This document shows positions 15,146 to 23,629 of a stretch of 26,571 nt of DNA, in pieces (position 1 is the first letter of the stretch; each line of letters begins with the position of its first letter). The notes beneath the pieces were generated by a model that was not told the origin of the DNA, searched no databases, and was given only the letters and a program-made list of their open reading frames with translations. The stretch is from an uncultured Coriobacteriales bacterium (GTDB lineage: Bacteria > Actinomycetota > Coriobacteriia > Coriobacteriales > UMGS124), in assembly GCA_902464015.1 (NCBI GenBank), contig CABQHM010000044.1:1-26571 (forward strand), written 5' to 3'. The position numbers and the translations under genes were made by a program.

Positions 15146-16792
15146 GTGAGTTCCACGACTACCACATCCACCCCGCGCGGATTCAGAGACGTGCTTCCCG
15201 AAGAGGCACTTTGGCGCGAACAGATAAGCTCCGCGGTGGGCGCATGCTTTGCCCAGGCTGGGTATCTCCCTGTTGAGACGCCCCTGCTTGAAATGAGCGA
15301 CCTGCTCCAGGACACCGATGCCGCAAGCGACGTGGCGTTTCGCCTCTTCGATTCCGATGGTGCGCTGCTCATGCTGCGCCCCGACGTGACGCTGCCTGTC
15401 GCTCGCATGGTTGCCACGCGCCTGCGCGGCCGGCAGGGCCCCTTGCGCCTGCGGTACAACGCACCCGTCATGCGCGAGTGCGACGCGCTTACCGGTCAGC
15501 CCCGCCAACTCACCCAGCTTGGCGTGGAGCTCATCGGCGTCGACGGTCTTGAGGCCGACGCCGAGACGCTGCTGCTTATGGCGCGCGCTCTTGAGGCTGC
15601 CGGCTTGGAGGGCTACGTCATCGCCATGGGAAGTGCCAGGCCGCTAGACGTGCTGCTTGCATGTTCGGGAATGCCCGACGAGTGGTGCCAGCGGGCACGC
15701 GGGCTTTGCCAGCGCTGCGATCTCATCGGTCTGGCCAAGCTCGTGGATGAGGCGTCCGAGGGACTTGCCCCTGCAATTGCCGACGCGCTGTTGGGTTTGC
15801 CGCGCATCCGCGGTGGCGCAGAGGCCGTCGAGGCGGCCCGCGCCCTTGTCGAGCCGTGCGGATGTGCGCAGGAATGTCGTCTTGATGAGGTGGCCGAGCT
15901 TCTTGCCCGCGCGCAGGCCGCCGGCCTCAAGGGGGAGGCCACCGTCGACTTCTCCGTCATGGGGTCGTTCGGTTACTACACAGGCATGGTGCTTGAGGCG
16001 TATCTACCCAGGTTGGGTGCTCAATTGGGTGCCGGCGGTCGCTACGACAAGATGTTCGAACGTTATGGTGAGCCCAGGTGCGCTGCCGGCTTCTCGCTTT
16101 CGCTCGACTGCATCCAGACGGCCCTCGAGCGCAGCGCAGATGCGCCTCGGCCTCTGCGTGTTGCCGTGTCGAAGGGCTCGCTTTTCTCAGGGGCGGTCAA
16201 GCTGTTCGAAGCCGCTGGGCTCGATGTGGCCAACCTTGCAGATCCTGGCCGCCAGCTCATCATCCGCGGCAAGGACGTCGAGTACATCATCGTGAGGCCC
16301 ACCGACGCCCCGGCATTCGTGGCCTTTGGCGGTGCGGACTGCGGCATCTGTGGGCGCGATTCGCTCATCGAGGCCGATATGGACGTTCTCGAGCTGTCTG
16401 ACCTGCGCTTTGGTGCCTGCCACTTTGTGGTTGCCGAGCCTGCGGGTGCCCACGAGCGGGTTCAGGAGAACTATCGCCGGCTGGGTTCGGTGCGCGTTGC
16501 CACGAAGTACCCCCGTATTACTCGCCAGCATTTCGCGCGTATCGGCATGGAGGCCGACGTGCTCAAGTTCCACGGCAACATCGAGCTCGCCCCCCTCGTG
16601 GGCATGGCTGACTGCATCGTTGACATTACGGCGACGGGCACGACGCTGCGTGAGAACAACCTTGTCGTTGTCGACGATGTGCTCGATTGCACTGCCCGCT
16701 TCTTCGCCAACCCCGCCTCGGCGCGCACGGATCCTCGCGTGTTCGAGCTTGCCGCCCGCCTCGAGGCTGCAGCGGCTGCAACCCAGGAATAA
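15146..16792 (+). CDS. hisG: HisZ-HisG fusion: ATP phosphoribosyltransferase regulatory plus catalytic subunit
   Basis: One 548-aa frame joins two proteins that are normally separate. Residues about 9-325 resemble HisZ, the histidyl-tRNA-synthetase-like regulatory partner (start TPRGFRDVLPEE, then LRPDVTLPVARM and YYTGMVLEAY motifs). Residues about 337-548 are a short-form HisG catalytic domain (LRVAVSKGSLF, then VPIR-like GADCGICGRDSL and DITATGTTLRENNL, the phosphoribosyl-binding part). It catalyses the first step of histidine synthesis, ATP plus PRPP to phosphoribosyl-ATP. I see no stop or frameshift between the parts. The start is uncertain: GTG 15146 lacks a clear ribosome binding site, and TTG 15131, four bases after AAAGG, is an alternative. 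It is the first gene of the his operon. Confidence 0.9.
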   Translation: MSSTTTTSTPRGFRDVLPEEALWREQISSAVGACFAQAGYLPVETPLLEMSDLLQDTDAASDVAFRLFDSDGALLMLRPDVTLPVARMVATRLRGRQGPLRLRYNAPVMRECDALTGQPRQLTQLGVELIGVDGLEADAETLLLMARALEAAGLEGYVIAMGSARPLDVLLACSGMPDEWCQRARGLCQRCDLIGLAKLVDEASEGLAPAIADALLGLPRIRGGAEAVEAARALVEPCGCAQECRLDEVAELLARAQAAGLKGEATVDFSVMGSFGYYTGMVLEAYLPRLGAQLGAGGRYDKMFERYGEPRCAAGFSLSLDCIQTALERSADAPRPLRVAVSKGSLFSGAVKLFEAAGLDVANLADPGRQLIIRGKDVEYIIVRPTDAPAFVAFGGADCGICGRDSLIEADMDVLELSDLRFGACHFVVAEPAGAHERVQENYRRLGSVRVATKYPRITRQHFARIGMEADVLKFHGNIELAPLVGMADCIVDITATGTTLRENNLVVVDDVLDCTARFFANPASARTDPRVFELAARLEAAAAATQE

Positions 16793-16819
16793 AACCCTTT
16801 TGAGAAAGGTCGTATTGTC

Positions 16820-18145
16820 ATGAAGATTATCGAGCTCGCCGAAGACGAGGTCCTCACCGAGTCCATGCTTTCGCGCAAGGGCGCGCTGCCCGCAAGCGTC
16901 ATCGCTTCTGCCGCCGCCATCGTCGAGGAGGTTCGTGAGAAGAAGGATGCAGCACTGCGCGCCTTTGAGAGCAAGTTCGACCACGTCGACATCGCCGACT
17001 TCCGCGTGTCCCAGCAGGTCATTGACGCCTCGCTCGACGAGGTGGGCGAGGAGTTTCTTGCTTCCTGCAAGAAGGCCGAGGCCCAGATTCGAGACTTTCA
17101 CCAGCGTGAGGTGCAGCAGTCGTGGTTTACGACGCGCCCTGACGGCACCATCCTGGGCCAGAAGGTGACGCCGCTCGACTCTGTGGGCATCTACGTGCCC
17201 GGCGGCCGCGCCCAGTATCCTTCCACCGTACTCATGAACGCCGTGCCTGCCAAGGTCGCCGGCGTTGAGCGCATCGTCATGGTCACGCCGCCCCAGGCAG
17301 ATGGCAAGCTTTCGCCTTACACGCTGTGCGCCGCCAAAATTGCCGGCGTCGATGAGATCTACACTGTGGGCGGCGCCCAGGCCATTGCCGCCCTCGCGTA
17401 CGGCACCGAGTCCATCCCGCAGGTGAGCAAGGTGACGGGCCCGGGCAACGCATACGTGGCGGTCGCCAAGAAGCTCGTCTCGGGCGATTGCGGCATCGAC
17501 ATGGTGGCCGGCCCCTCCGAGGTGTGCGTGCTTGCCGATGAGACGTCCGACCCGCGCCTGGTGGCCATCGACCTCATGGCTCAGGCCGAGCACGACCCCA
17601 TGGCAACGTCGTACCTGGTCACGACCGACCCCACGCTGCCGGAAGCTGTGAACGCCTACTTCCAGGAATACCTCGCCGAGAGCCCCCGTGCCGAGATTAC
17701 GCGTCAGTCGTGGGATGACAACGGCACCGTCGTGGTGTGCCCCACGCTCGACGCCGCCATTGATGCCGTGAACACCATTGCCCCCGAGCACCTGGAGCTC
17801 CAGACCTTCGAGGGCATGGAGCTGATCGGCCGTATCCGCAATGCCGGCGCCATCTTCGTGGGCGAGTGGAGCTCCGAGCCGCTGGGCGACTACGTCGCCG
17901 GCCCCAACCACACGTTGCCCACCGGTGGTACGGCGCGTTTCTCCAGCCCGCTTTCGGTCGAGCAGTTCGTGAAGAAGTCCTCGGTCATCTGTTATTCCTA
18001 CGAGGGGCTTGAGGCGGACTGCGACGACGTGGTGACGCTTGCGACCGCAGAGGGCCTGTGGGCACACGCCCAGTCGGCCCTCATGCGCCGTACGGTTATG
18101 GCCGATTACCTGGCCGAAGACGCCACCGACCAGGATTGCGAGTAG
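16820..18145 (+). CDS. hisD: Histidinol dehydrogenase
   Basis: A 441-aa enzyme for the last two steps, histidinol to histidine with NAD+ and zinc. Family motifs are present: SVGIYVPGGRAQYPSTVLMNAVPAKVAG, the IDMVAGPSEVCVLADE block, AQAEHDP, and PEHLEL with the catalytic Glu-His pair. Length is typical. GAAAGG lies 11 bases before the ATG. It follows the hisZ-hisG gene after 27 bp and is followed by hisC after two bases. Confidence 0.97.
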   Translation: MKIIELAEDEVLTESMLSRKGALPASVIASAAAIVEEVREKKDAALRAFESKFDHVDIADFRVSQQVIDASLDEVGEEFLASCKKAEAQIRDFHQREVQQSWFTTRPDGTILGQKVTPLDSVGIYVPGGRAQYPSTVLMNAVPAKVAGVERIVMVTPPQADGKLSPYTLCAAKIAGVDEIYTVGGAQAIAALAYGTESIPQVSKVTGPGNAYVAVAKKLVSGDCGIDMVAGPSEVCVLADETSDPRLVAIDLMAQAEHDPMATSYLVTTDPTLPEAVNAYFQEYLAESPRAEITRQSWDDNGTVVVCPTLDAAIDAVNTIAPEHLELQTFEGMELIGRIRNAGAIFVGEWSSEPLGDYVAGPNHTLPTGGTARFSSPLSVEQFVKKSSVICYSYEGLEADCDDVVTLATAEGLWAHAQSALMRRTVMADYLAEDATDQDCE

Positions 18146-18147
18146 CT

Positions 18148-19290
18148 ATGGCCTGCTCTGTGCGCCCCGATTTGGCTGACCTTGAGCCATACGACCCGGA
18201 CATGCGCCCCGTGCGCATCATGCTCTCGGCAAACGAGAACAACTGGGGCATGCCCGACGATGTCGCGAGCGAGGTCCAGCGCCGCTTGGCGGGCGTTGCG
18301 TTGAACCGTTACCCCGAGGCCACTAGCCCACGTCTGCGCGAGCTTCTGGGTCAGATGTGGGACGTGTCGGCGCATCGCGTCGTGGTGGCCAATGGCGGAG
18401 ACGAGCTGCTCTTCAACTTGCTCCTCGCATATGGCGGGGAGGGACGCGTCCTTGTGAACTGCCCGCCGACGTTTTCGGCGTATGAGCTCTACGCCAAGCT
18501 CACCGCAACGTCCGTTATGAACGTTAACCGCGACGCGAACACGTTTGAGCTGGACGAAGACGGTTTGCTCGAGGCCGCGCGCGACCCGCGAGCTGCCTTG
18601 GTTGTGGTCACTTCGCCCAACAACCCCACGGGCAACCTCGCCTCGGTCGATTTTGTCCGCAAGCTGGCTCAGGCCACCTCGGCGCTTGTGCTGGTGGACG
18701 AGGCGTACGCGGAGTTCTGCGATGTCCAGGCAAGTTGCGTGCCGCTCGTGGCGGAGCTGTCCAACGTGTGCGTGCTGCGTACCATGTCGAAGGCGTATGC
18801 CCTGGCAGGTGCTCGTGTGGGCTATCTCATCTGCCCTGACGATGTGGCCGACGCCATGCTTGCCGTGCGCCTTCCGTACTCGGTGAACCGCATGTCGCAG
18901 GTGGTTGCCGAGACGGTCGTCGAGATGCGCGGCGAGTTCGCGCCCGTTATCGAGGCAGCGCGCGAGGAGCGCTCCCGGCTTACGGAGGCGCTCGAAGCTC
19001 TTGCGGCCGAGGTTGCGGCCAGCCTGCCCGACGGCGCCGATGGCCTGCGTGTCTGGCCTTCGGAGGCGAACTTCGTCATGGTGCGCTTCCCGGGCCAGGC
19101 CGGCGGTTTGCCGTGTGCCGACGAGATGCACGAGCTGCTCGCCGCCGACTCGATTCTCGTGCGAAACTTCTCGCATACGCCCGGTCTCGAGGGCTGTTTG
19201 CGCATCAGTGTCGGCAAGCCCGAGGAGGACGACGAGCTGCTTGTGAGCTTGCGCCGTCACTTGGGACTGTCTGAGCGCCCCATTCAGTAG
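18148..19290 (+). CDS. hisC: Histidinol-phosphate aminotransferase
   Basis: A 380-aa fold-type I PLP enzyme that converts imidazole-acetol phosphate to histidinol phosphate with glutamate. Visible motifs are the N-terminal LSANENNWG, SPNNPTGNL, the DEAYAEF aspartate that contacts PLP, and the PLP lysine K215 in TMSKAYALAGARVGY. The ATG is two bases after the hisD stop and has only a weak ribosome binding site, so translation is probably coupled. The frame stays open into the end of hisD but those residues do not resemble the family. Confidence 0.95.
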   Translation: MACSVRPDLADLEPYDPDMRPVRIMLSANENNWGMPDDVASEVQRRLAGVALNRYPEATSPRLRELLGQMWDVSAHRVVVANGGDELLFNLLLAYGGEGRVLVNCPPTFSAYELYAKLTATSVMNVNRDANTFELDEDGLLEAARDPRAALVVVTSPNNPTGNLASVDFVRKLAQATSALVLVDEAYAEFCDVQASCVPLVAELSNVCVLRTMSKAYALAGARVGYLICPDDVADAMLAVRLPYSVNRMSQVVAETVVEMRGEFAPVIEAAREERSRLTEALEALAAEVAASLPDGADGLRVWPSEANFVMVRFPGQAGGLPCADEMHELLAADSILVRNFSHTPGLEGCLRISVGKPEEDDELLVSLRRHLGLSERPIQ

Positions 19291-19302
19291 AAGGAGCCTT
19301 CC

Positions 19303-19917
19303 GTGAACGAACCAAGCGCCATCCCCACGTTTGAGCGCCGCGCGCGCGAGCATCGCATCACCAAGGAGACCGACGTTCTCATCGACCTCTCACTTGACGG
19401 CACTGGCAGCGCCGATGTGGCGACGGGTGTGCCGTTTCTCGACCATATGCTTGACGCTCTCGGACGTCATGGCTGCCTCGACCTTACGGTGGAGGCAAGC
19501 GGTGACGTGGAGATCGATGACCACCACACCGTCGAGGACGTTGGCATTGTTTTGGGCACGTGCGTGCGCCGTGCCCTGGGCGACGCGCGCGGCATCACGC
19601 GGTACGGTTGCGCCACCATCCCCATGGACGAGGCGCTCGTGACATGCGCCCTCGACGTGTCGGGGCGCGGGGCTGCCTTCTGCGACCTCAAGATTCCCAC
19701 CGAACGGGTCGGTTCGTTTGACACGCAGCTCGCAAAGGAGTTCTTCATCGCCTTTGCTGCCAACGCAGGTGTGACGCTCCATGTGCGCACCGTCACGGGA
19801 GAGAACTCGCACCACATCATCGAGGCTTCTTTCAAGGCGCTTGCCCGTGCGCTCAGACAGGCCGTTGAGTCTGACCCGCGTGTGAGCGGCATCCCCTCCA
19901 CGAAGGGGAGCCTCTAG
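19303..19917 (+). CDS. hisB: Imidazoleglycerol-phosphate dehydratase
   Basis: A 204-aa monofunctional dehydratase (no phosphatase domain as in the enterobacterial HisB). Metal-binding motifs are FLDHMLDALGRHG, DDHHTVEDVG and GENSHHIIEASFKALARAL. The start is GTG with AAGGAG six bases upstream, 12 bp after hisC. Because the phosphatase half is absent, histidinol-phosphate must be dephosphorylated by another protein, for which the PHP protein at 22672-23511 is a candidate. Confidence 0.96.
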   Translation: MNEPSAIPTFERRAREHRITKETDVLIDLSLDGTGSADVATGVPFLDHMLDALGRHGCLDLTVEASGDVEIDDHHTVEDVGIVLGTCVRRALGDARGITRYGCATIPMDEALVTCALDVSGRGAAFCDLKIPTERVGSFDTQLAKEFFIAFAANAGVTLHVRTVTGENSHHIIEASFKALARALRQAVESDPRVSGIPSTKGSL

Positions 19918-19918
19918 C

Positions 19919-20590
19919 ATGGCGGCCTACATCGCCGTGGTCGATTACCACAAGGGAAACCTTCTTTCTGTTGAGCGGGCATTGGTGGCTGCCGGCGCTC
20001 AGGTGCTCGTGACTGACGACCCTGCTCTCATCGAGCAGGCCGCTGCTGCTGTGGTGCCCGGTGTCGGTGCTTTTGACGATGCGATGACGTATATGCGCTC
20101 ATCGGGTCAGGATGAGGCGATCCGGCGTCTTGTCGCATCAGGCCGTGCGCTTTTGGGCATTTGCCTAGGCATGCAGCTTCTGTTTGACCGCGGCAACGAG
20201 CATGCCGAACCACCTGCTTTCGGTGAAGTCCCCGAATGGGTCCCGGGACTGGGCATCTTGCGCGGTGAGGTGCGACGTCTGGAGGGCCGGGGCGTCAAGG
20301 TGCCCCATGTCGGCTGGAACGCTGCCGACTTCACGGCATCTGGGGAGCGTTGTCCTCTGTTTGACGGTGTGGCGGGCGGCACGTACTTTTATCACACGCA
20401 TTCCTATGTCTGTCATCCGGAAGACTCTTCCCAGGTCGTTGCGACCACCGAGCACGGTACGCGCTTCGCGAGCGCGGTATGGGATGGACGTCTTGTGTTT
20501 GGCACCCAGTTCCACCCAGAGAAATCCTCCGCTGCCGGACAGCGTGTCATGTCGAACTTCACCTCGCTTGCCCTGAGGAGCGCCCTATGA
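19919..20590 (+). CDS. hisH: Imidazole glycerol phosphate synthase, glutamine amidotransferase subunit
   Basis: A 223-aa class I glutamine amidotransferase that supplies ammonia to HisF. The catalytic triad is visible as C82 (LGICLGMQLLF), H199 and E201 (GTQFHPEKS). The ATG begins one base after the hisB stop, and the TGA overlaps the hisA ATG (ATGA), showing tight coupling. Confidence 0.96.
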   Translation: MAAYIAVVDYHKGNLLSVERALVAAGAQVLVTDDPALIEQAAAAVVPGVGAFDDAMTYMRSSGQDEAIRRLVASGRALLGICLGMQLLFDRGNEHAEPPAFGEVPEWVPGLGILRGEVRRLEGRGVKVPHVGWNAADFTASGERCPLFDGVAGGTYFYHTHSYVCHPEDSSQVVATTEHGTRFASAVWDGRLVFGTQFHPEKSSAAGQRVMSNFTSLALRSAL

Positions 20591-21327
20591 TCCTGTATCC
20601 CGCAATTGACTTGCTTGGCGGCAAGGTCGTGCGCCTGCGTCGTGGCAAGCGCTCTGACGTCGATGTCTATTCCGACGACCCCGTTGCCGTCGCGCGTGAT
20701 TTTGCGGCGTGTGGTGCCACGTGGATTCACGTCGTCGACCTGTCCGCGGCATTTGAGGAAGACGACGAGGCCCTCGCCGCCAACGCACGTGCCATAGCGG
20801 GCATCGCCGCACTGCCTGGAATCAAGGTGGACACAGGCGGCGGCGTGCGCTCGCTCGAACGCATCGATGCGCTTGCCAAGCTGGGCGTTTCGCGTATTGC
20901 GCTTGGCACAGCCCTTGTGCGCGATCCCGACTTTGCCCGCGCCGCCGCAGCTGAGTTTGGCAATCTGCTCAGTGCGGACGTCGCCGCCAACGATGGTCGC
21001 GTCGCGGTTAACGGCTGGCGTGAGGAAGCGAGCATGGCGGCCGACGAGCTTGTGGGCGAGCTTGCGCGCATGGGCTTTCGCCACCTCGTCTTTACCGACA
21101 TCGCCCGCGACGGCATGCGCACGGGTGTGAATGCCCAGGCATATCGCGACATCGCTCGCGTAGCGGGATTCCCCGTTGTTGCCTCGGGCGGCGTCGCCAC
21201 TCTCGATGATTTGCGCGCTTTGGCGGCCTTGGGCGACGACGTCATCGAAGGGGCCATTACGGGGCGCGCGCTCTACGAGGGCGCGTTTACGCTCGAAGAC
21301 GCTCTTTCCGTTTGCGCAAAGGGGTAG
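20587..21327 (+). CDS. hisA: ProFAR isomerase (phosphoribosylformimino-AICAR-P isomerase)
   Basis: A 246-aa (beta/alpha)8 barrel. MILYPAIDLLGGKVVRL at the N-terminus carries the catalytic D8, and VFTDIARDGM holds the second catalytic Asp near residue 171. The start is the ATG overlapping the hisH stop, with GAGGAG upstream; the longer open frame upstream lies inside hisH and is not used. Length is typical. Confidence 0.96.
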   Translation: MILYPAIDLLGGKVVRLRRGKRSDVDVYSDDPVAVARDFAACGATWIHVVDLSAAFEEDDEALAANARAIAGIAALPGIKVDTGGGVRSLERIDALAKLGVSRIALGTALVRDPDFARAAAAEFGNLLSADVAANDGRVAVNGWREEASMAADELVGELARMGFRHLVFTDIARDGMRTGVNAQAYRDIARVAGFPVVASGGVATLDDLRALAALGDDVIEGAITGRALYEGAFTLEDALSVCAKG

Positions 21328-21332
21328 CCGAT

Positions 21333-22109
21333 ATGCTTGCAAAACGTGTCATTCCCTGCATGGATGTGAAAGATGGCCGCGTTGTGAAGGGCGTCAACTT
21401 CGTCGACCTGCGCGATGCCGGCGACCCCGTCGAGCTGGCCTCGTTCTACGATTCCCAAGGTGCCGACGAGGTTGTTTTCCTCGATATCACCGCTACGAGC
21501 GATAACCGTGCAACAACCGAGGAGCTCGCAAGCCGCGCGGCGCGCCAAGTGGCCATCCCCTTTGCCGTCGGCGGGGGCTTTCGCGACATCGTCGGCATGC
21601 GCCGCATGATTGCCGCCGGCGCCGACAAGGTCTCTCTTAATTCGGCGGCCGTGCGCGACCCATCGCTTATCACGCGTGCTGCGGGTGCTTTCGGCAGCCA
21701 GGCGGTTGTGGTGGCCATCGACGCCAAGCACACCGGGCCCGGCGACAAATGGGAGGTCTACGTGTCGGGTGGCCGCGTGGCCACCGGCTACGACGCCGTG
21801 TCGTGGGCCGAGGAAGCGGCGCGCCGCGGTGCCGGTGAGATTTTGCTCACGAGCATGGACCGCGACGGCACGCAGGACGGTTTCGACCTCGCGCTCACGC
21901 GTGCCGTGGCGCGGGCGGTGCCCATCCCCGTGATTGCCTCGGGCGGCGTGGGAACGCTCGAACATTTTGCGGAAGGCATCGTCGAAGGCGAGGCCGATGC
22001 GGTGCTCGCCGCGAGTGTTTTCCATTTTGGCACCTATACCGTCAAGCAGGTCAAAGACTACCTGGCTGGCCAAGGCATTCCGGTGCGGCCCGCTTTTAAG
22101 GAGGGCTAG
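21333..22109 (+). CDS. hisF: Imidazole glycerol phosphate synthase, cyclase subunit
   Basis: A 258-aa (beta/alpha)8 barrel that uses ammonia from HisH to form imidazole glycerol phosphate and AICAR. MLAKRVIPCMDVKDGRVVKG gives catalytic D11, and the AIDAKHTGPGDKWEVYVSGGR region gives the second Asp. The ATG at 21333 has AAAGGGG upstream and fits the conserved N-terminus; an ATG further upstream overlaps hisA and is not preferred. Confidence 0.97.
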   Translation: MLAKRVIPCMDVKDGRVVKGVNFVDLRDAGDPVELASFYDSQGADEVVFLDITATSDNRATTEELASRAARQVAIPFAVGGGFRDIVGMRRMIAAGADKVSLNSAAVRDPSLITRAAGAFGSQAVVVAIDAKHTGPGDKWEVYVSGGRVATGYDAVSWAEEAARRGAGEILLTSMDRDGTQDGFDLALTRAVARAVPIPVIASGGVGTLEHFAEGIVEGEADAVLAASVFHFGTYTVKQVKDYLAGQGIPVRPAFKEG

Positions 22110-22111
22110 CC

Positions 22112-22504
22112 GTGGGAAGCTATGCGCAAGAGCCCGTCGAGCCGGTTGTGCTCGAAGGCACTGCCAATGTCGCCAATCAGCTGGGCGTTCGTTTCGACGA
22201 GCGTGGCCTGGTCCCGTGCGTCGTGCAGCAGCAAGGCACGGGCGAGGTTCTGATGATGGCCTGGATGAATGCCGAGTCGCTTGCTCTCACCGTTTCAACG
22301 GGCACGACGTGGTTCTGGTCGCGCTCTCGGCAGGAACTTTGGAACAAGGGCGCGACAAGCGGGAACGTCCAGCTTGTGAAGCGCCTGCTTTTCGACTGCG
22401 ATGCCGACACGCTGCTGGTCATAGTTGACTCGGCGGGGCCTGCCTGCCACACAGGGCACCGCAGCTGCTTCTATCGAGAGGTCCAGCTACCGGCCGGAGA
22501 TTAA
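22112..22504 (+). CDS. hisI: Phosphoribosyl-AMP cyclohydrolase (monofunctional HisI)
   Basis: A 130-aa zinc enzyme that opens the purine ring of PR-AMP. Motifs are VLMMAWMNAESL, TGTTWFWSRSRQELWNKGATSGN, FDCDADTLL and the zinc ligands in GPACHTGHRSCF. The GTG start has AAGGAGGG six bases upstream. The pyrophosphatase domain (HisE), often fused to the C-terminus, is absent, and no separate hisE lies in the window. It is the last clear gene of the his operon. Confidence 0.95.
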   Translation: MGSYAQEPVEPVVLEGTANVANQLGVRFDERGLVPCVVQQQGTGEVLMMAWMNAESLALTVSTGTTWFWSRSRQELWNKGATSGNVQLVKRLLFDCDADTLLVIVDSAGPACHTGHRSCFYREVQLPAGD

Positions 22505-22519
22505 AGCCGATTCTTTTAG

Positions 22520-22556
22520 AAACGGGTGCCCTATTGGGGCGCTCGTTTTGCGTTTG
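22520..22556 (+). terminator. Terminator at the end of the his operon
   Basis: AAACGGGTGCCC (22520-22531), loop TATTG, GGGCGCTCGTTT (22537-22548) pair over 12 bp with two G-T pairs, followed by TGCGTTT. It lies 15 bp after the hisI stop. Confidence 0.7.
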
Positions 22557-22660
22557 GCCGGTCGCATCGGTGCGGTTCGCCCGCGCGAGGTTGATTCATG
22601 CGTCCTCTCATGCCACACTGCCCTACGGGTCAATTTTTTCGACCGTGTCTTGGACAATGT

Positions 22661-22665
22661 GGAGG
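22661..22665 (+). promoter_or_regulatory. Ribosome binding site that sets the TTG start of the PHP gene
   Basis: GGAGG lies six bases before TTG 22672. The next motif, DVHTHT, then starts at residue 7, as is normal for the family. An ATG at 22534 in the same frame falls in the terminator region and is unlikely. Confidence 0.65.
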
Positions 22666-22671
22666 CTTATC

Positions 22672-23511
22672 TTGCTAGAGAACCGCTGTGACGTGCATAC
22701 CCATACCGTTGCTTCCCGCCATGCCTACTCGACGGTGGAGGAGAATGTGCGCGCCGCCTCGGAACGCGGTGTCGACTTGCTGGGCGTGACCGACCATTTC
22801 AGCTGCATGACAAGCGTTGGCGCGCAGACCGACGGCACGGGCGCCGACATCCGCGACTACCAGTCATTCCTTGACACCGTGGTTTGGCCGCGCGAATGGC
22901 ACGGGGTGACCTTGTTGCGCGGCGCGGAGGCCGACATCGTCGACGTGCAGGGAACGCTTTTCGGTCACGGCATCCCCATGCCCAACAAAATCCCCGGCGA
23001 CCCTTACCCCGAGCCGCTCGACCTTGAGACACGCATACTGTCGGACACCGATTACGCCATTGCAAGCGTGCACATCAAGACGTTTTGCAGCCTTGCGACG
23101 CCTGCCCAAAACGCGGCCATGTATGTCCATGCGCTTGAGCACCCCAAGGTGCTCATCCTGGGGCATATCGGTCGGCTGGGCATCGACTTTGAGCTTGACC
23201 CTGTCATCGAGGCCGCTCGCGATCTGGGCAAACTGATTGAGATCAACAACTCGACCGTCATTGCCTACCCGGCTGCACAAGAGCGCTGCCGCCGCATCGC
23301 GCAGCGCTGCGCCGAGTTGGGCTGCTCGATTTCCTTGGGCACCGACGCGCACATCTCGTACACGGTGGGTCGCTTCGACCAGGCGCTCGAAATGCTCGAG
23401 GAAATCGATTTCCCTCAGGAACTCATTGCGACGCGCAGTCGCGAGTCGTTCTTGGATGCCATGCGCGCTGCCCGCATCGAACCCGCGCGGCGCAACCCGC
23501 TTGTCCTCTAA
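22672..23511 (+). CDS. PHP-family phosphatase (YcdX-like), candidate histidinol-phosphatase
   Basis: A 279-aa metal-dependent phosphoesterase. Metal ligands are visible in DVHTHT (H9 and H11), TDHFS, the RGAEADI segment, the LGHIGRLGIDF segment and GTDAHISYTVG. The DVHTHTVASRHAYSTVEENV start is closest in my memory to E. coli YcdX rather than to the classic HisK/HisJ histidinol-phosphatases. It follows the his operon, separated by a terminator, and the operon lacks a recognised histidinol-phosphatase. A role in histidine synthesis is therefore possible but not shown. The start is TTG, chosen from its ribosome binding site. Confidence 0.88.
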   Translation: MLENRCDVHTHTVASRHAYSTVEENVRAASERGVDLLGVTDHFSCMTSVGAQTDGTGADIRDYQSFLDTVVWPREWHGVTLLRGAEADIVDVQGTLFGHGIPMPNKIPGDPYPEPLDLETRILSDTDYAIASVHIKTFCSLATPAQNAAMYVHALEHPKVLILGHIGRLGIDFELDPVIEAARDLGKLIEINNSTVIAYPAAQERCRRIAQRCAELGCSISLGTDAHISYTVGRFDQALEMLEEIDFPQELIATRSRESFLDAMRAARIEPARRNPLVL

Positions 23512-23629
23512 ACCAGCCGGCACTTGCTGCTTGTTTTTCGAGAATGTTCCCCTTCAGGGGACCTCCATATCTGTCATGCTACAATTAACGGATGCAATAC
23601 CCGCACCTAGACTATGACAGGAGCGCGCC

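Noticed and set aside
22534..22671. Longer N-terminus for the PHP protein starting at ATG 22534
   Set aside because: The codons lie in the his-operon terminator and the DVHTHT motif would be about 50 residues in, which is unusual. TTG 22672 has a good ribosome binding site.
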